The position numbers and the translations under genes are program-made. The notes under the pieces are model-generated. The model had not been told where the DNA came from, made no database searches, and saw only the letters and a list, made by a program, of their open reading frames with translations. Shown piece by piece: positions 61,519-62,401 of a stretch of 62,401 nucleotides of DNA. Every line of letters begins with the position of its first letter. The first letter of the stretch is position 1. The stretch comes from Olsenella_K absiana (lineage in GTDB: Bacteria; Actinomycetota; Coriobacteriia; Coriobacteriales; Atopobiaceae): the NCBI RefSeq assembly GCF_036408855.1, contig NZ_JAZGJQ010000013.1:1-62401 (forward strand). Direction: 5' to 3'.

Positions 61519-61544
61519 CCCCAGGTGGCCTGAGCCACCTGGGG
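61519..61544 (+). terminator. Terminator after tRNA-Asn
   Basis: CCCCAGGTGGC (61519-61529) and GCCACCTGGGG (61534-61544) form a perfect 11-bp stem followed by TGTTTGCTAATTT. Confidence 0.8.
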
Positions 61545-61585
61545 TGTTTGCTAATTTCTCGACTCGAACGAAGGGTGGTCGCGGC

Positions 61586-61774
61586 ATGGACGTCCAGGAA
61601 GCGATGAACGTCGTTCTCGACACGATGAAGGCGGCAGGCGAGCCGCTGAACGCGGGCAAGGTCGCCGAGAGGAGCGGGCTCGACCGCAAGCTCGTCGACA
61701 AGGCGATGGCCGCCCTCAAGAAGTCCGGTGCGATCGTGTCACCCGTGCGCTGCAAGTGGGAGCCGGCCGAGTAG
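61586..61774 (+). CDS. Small winged-helix-like protein
   Basis: A 62-residue protein starting at the ATG 61586. The sequence MDVQEAMNVVLDTMKAAGEP is followed by LNAGKVAERSGLDRKLVDKA and MAALKKSGAIVSPVRCKW, which has the helix-turn-helix-wing rhythm of small MarR- or LexA-type DNA-binding domains (helix, GKVAERSGL turn, recognition helix, wing). It lacks any effector domain. It stands alone after tRNA-Asn with a perfect hairpin 34 bases downstream. The family is not identified; DNA binding is inference. Codon use matches the host, which supports a real gene. Confidence 0.72.
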   Translation: MDVQEAMNVVLDTMKAAGEPLNAGKVAERSGLDRKLVDKAMAALKKSGAIVSPVRCKWEPAE

Positions 61775-61807
61775 GGGCGCTGCAAGGCGTGCCCACCAAG
61801 AGGAGTG

Positions 61808-61831
61808 CGATGCCTCCGGACGGAGGCATCG
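61808..61831 (+). terminator. Hairpin after the small winged-helix gene
   Basis: CGATGCCTCC (61808-61817) and GGAGGCATCG (61822-61831) form a perfect 10-bp stem with a 4-base loop. Confidence 0.65.
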
Positions 61832-61929
61832 CGTCCGTCGAGAAGGACCGCGTGCCCCGCGAACGGTCCTAGCCCCGGCCCCAGCCCCGGGTTCAAGGAC
61901 CTTCCTCGCGGGGCCTGCCTGCGGACGCG

Positions 61930-62140
61930 GATGGCTCCGCCAGGCCCCTGCTTGCAAACGTGCACGGCGGCGGGTTCGTGGGCGGCGACGCGGACGTGCT
62001 CGACGCCCAGAGTGGGCGCATCTCTGACGAGGCGGGGTTCGTGGTGCCTGCCGTCGACTAGACGAAGGCGGACGTCGAGCCGGTCGCGTTCGGGGTGGCC
62101 GAGACCTGCGACTTCATCGAGTCGAACAACCCCGAGGGGA
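61930..62140 (+). pseudogene. Decayed alpha/beta-hydrolase (HGGGF esterase type)
   Basis: One frame reads NVHGGGFVGGDADVLDAQSG and then ISDEAGFVVPAVD before a TAG where a Tyr is expected (VDYxxAPE in the family). After the stop the same frame continues with VAFGVAETCDFIES. HGGGF is the oxyanion-hole motif of hormone-sensitive-lipase-like esterases. The nucleophile region is absent, so this is an N-terminal remnant. Confidence 0.65.
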
Positions 62141-62401
62141 GGGGCGTCGCGGCTGGCGACGCCGGTGCCGATGCGAGCGACGCCGGCGCCGCGGCAGATC
62201 GAGGCCTGGGTGGCTGCGAGGCAGCCGCCCGTCGCCCGGGTCGTCGTTTTCGGTACGCGTCCCTAGAATTACGCACGACGGTGGATTGAATTTGTAAGCG
62301 CAACACTGCATTCCGAAGCGCAACGTTTGCATCAAGTCCTGCAGAATGCGGCGGAAGCGTTGCGGCAAGGCGTGCAATTCGGCCTTCCGGAGGGCCCTGG
62401 G
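62141..62401. other. Right-end spacer with a solo arm of the palindromic repeat
   Basis: GAATTACGCACGAC at 62266-62279 matches the left arm of the 80-bp palindromic repeats at 34761 and 55616. No right arm is seen before the window ends. No gene was recognised here. Confidence 0.5.

Overview
The window is a chromosomal segment of a high-GC actinobacterium. Codon use, the Actinobacteria-style leader before ileS, the rimP-nusA-infB gene order and the Amt and NusA architectures suggest the class Coriobacteriia, perhaps an Olsenella-like member of Atopobiaceae. That placement is inference from gene content, not from a marker-gene search.

Positions 1-19,400 are an accessory island. It opens with the 3' part of an ISL3-family transposase, then an internally deleted IS256-family copy, a ParB-domain gene, the first ~30 codons of a lost OLD-like ATPase, and an intact IS256-family element inserted where the rest of that ATPase should be. 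On the minus strand lies a five-gene block, transcribed from 17,198 down to 4,951: SNF2-type helicase, DUF1156 adenine methylase, HEPN-DUF499 ATPase, OLD-like ATPase/TOPRIM protein, and a Dam-type methylase. The first three resemble the helicase-methylase-ATPase ('Hma'-like) anti-phage gene set; the last two look like a lower-GC add-on. The helicase frame is broken by one amber codon between its two motor lobes, and the middle of the DUF1156 methylase is a low-GC patch. The island closes with a decayed IS30-family transposase and a flavodoxin fragment.

Positions 19,500-34,490 hold a lipoprotein, ftsH, a secreted GH25 muramidase with twelve ricin-type repeats, an Abi-like HEPN protein, a T-box-like leader with ileS, then lspA, an RluD-type pseudouridine synthase, a processive GT2 glycosyltransferase and guaB. 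Positions 34,490-43,340 hold leuS, a nuclease-like gene flanked by two copies of a GC-rich element with 25-bp inverted ends, an ammonium transporter fused to a P-II protein, and a LysR regulator.

Positions 43,400-55,343 look like one long information-processing operon: rimP, nusA, infB, rbfA, nrnA, truB, ribF and dnaG are packed with overlaps or short gaps, and rpoD follows after 42 bases. After a repeat-rich spacer comes an ECF sigma factor with a membrane-anchored partner, and divergently a Tat-exported WG-repeat protein and a lipoprotein; these may form one envelope-signalling locus. The right end has an AT-rich tandem repeat with nested hairpins, tRNA-Asn(GTT), a 62-residue winged-helix-like protein and a decayed alpha/beta-hydrolase. 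Short palindromic and tandem repeats recur through the spacers.
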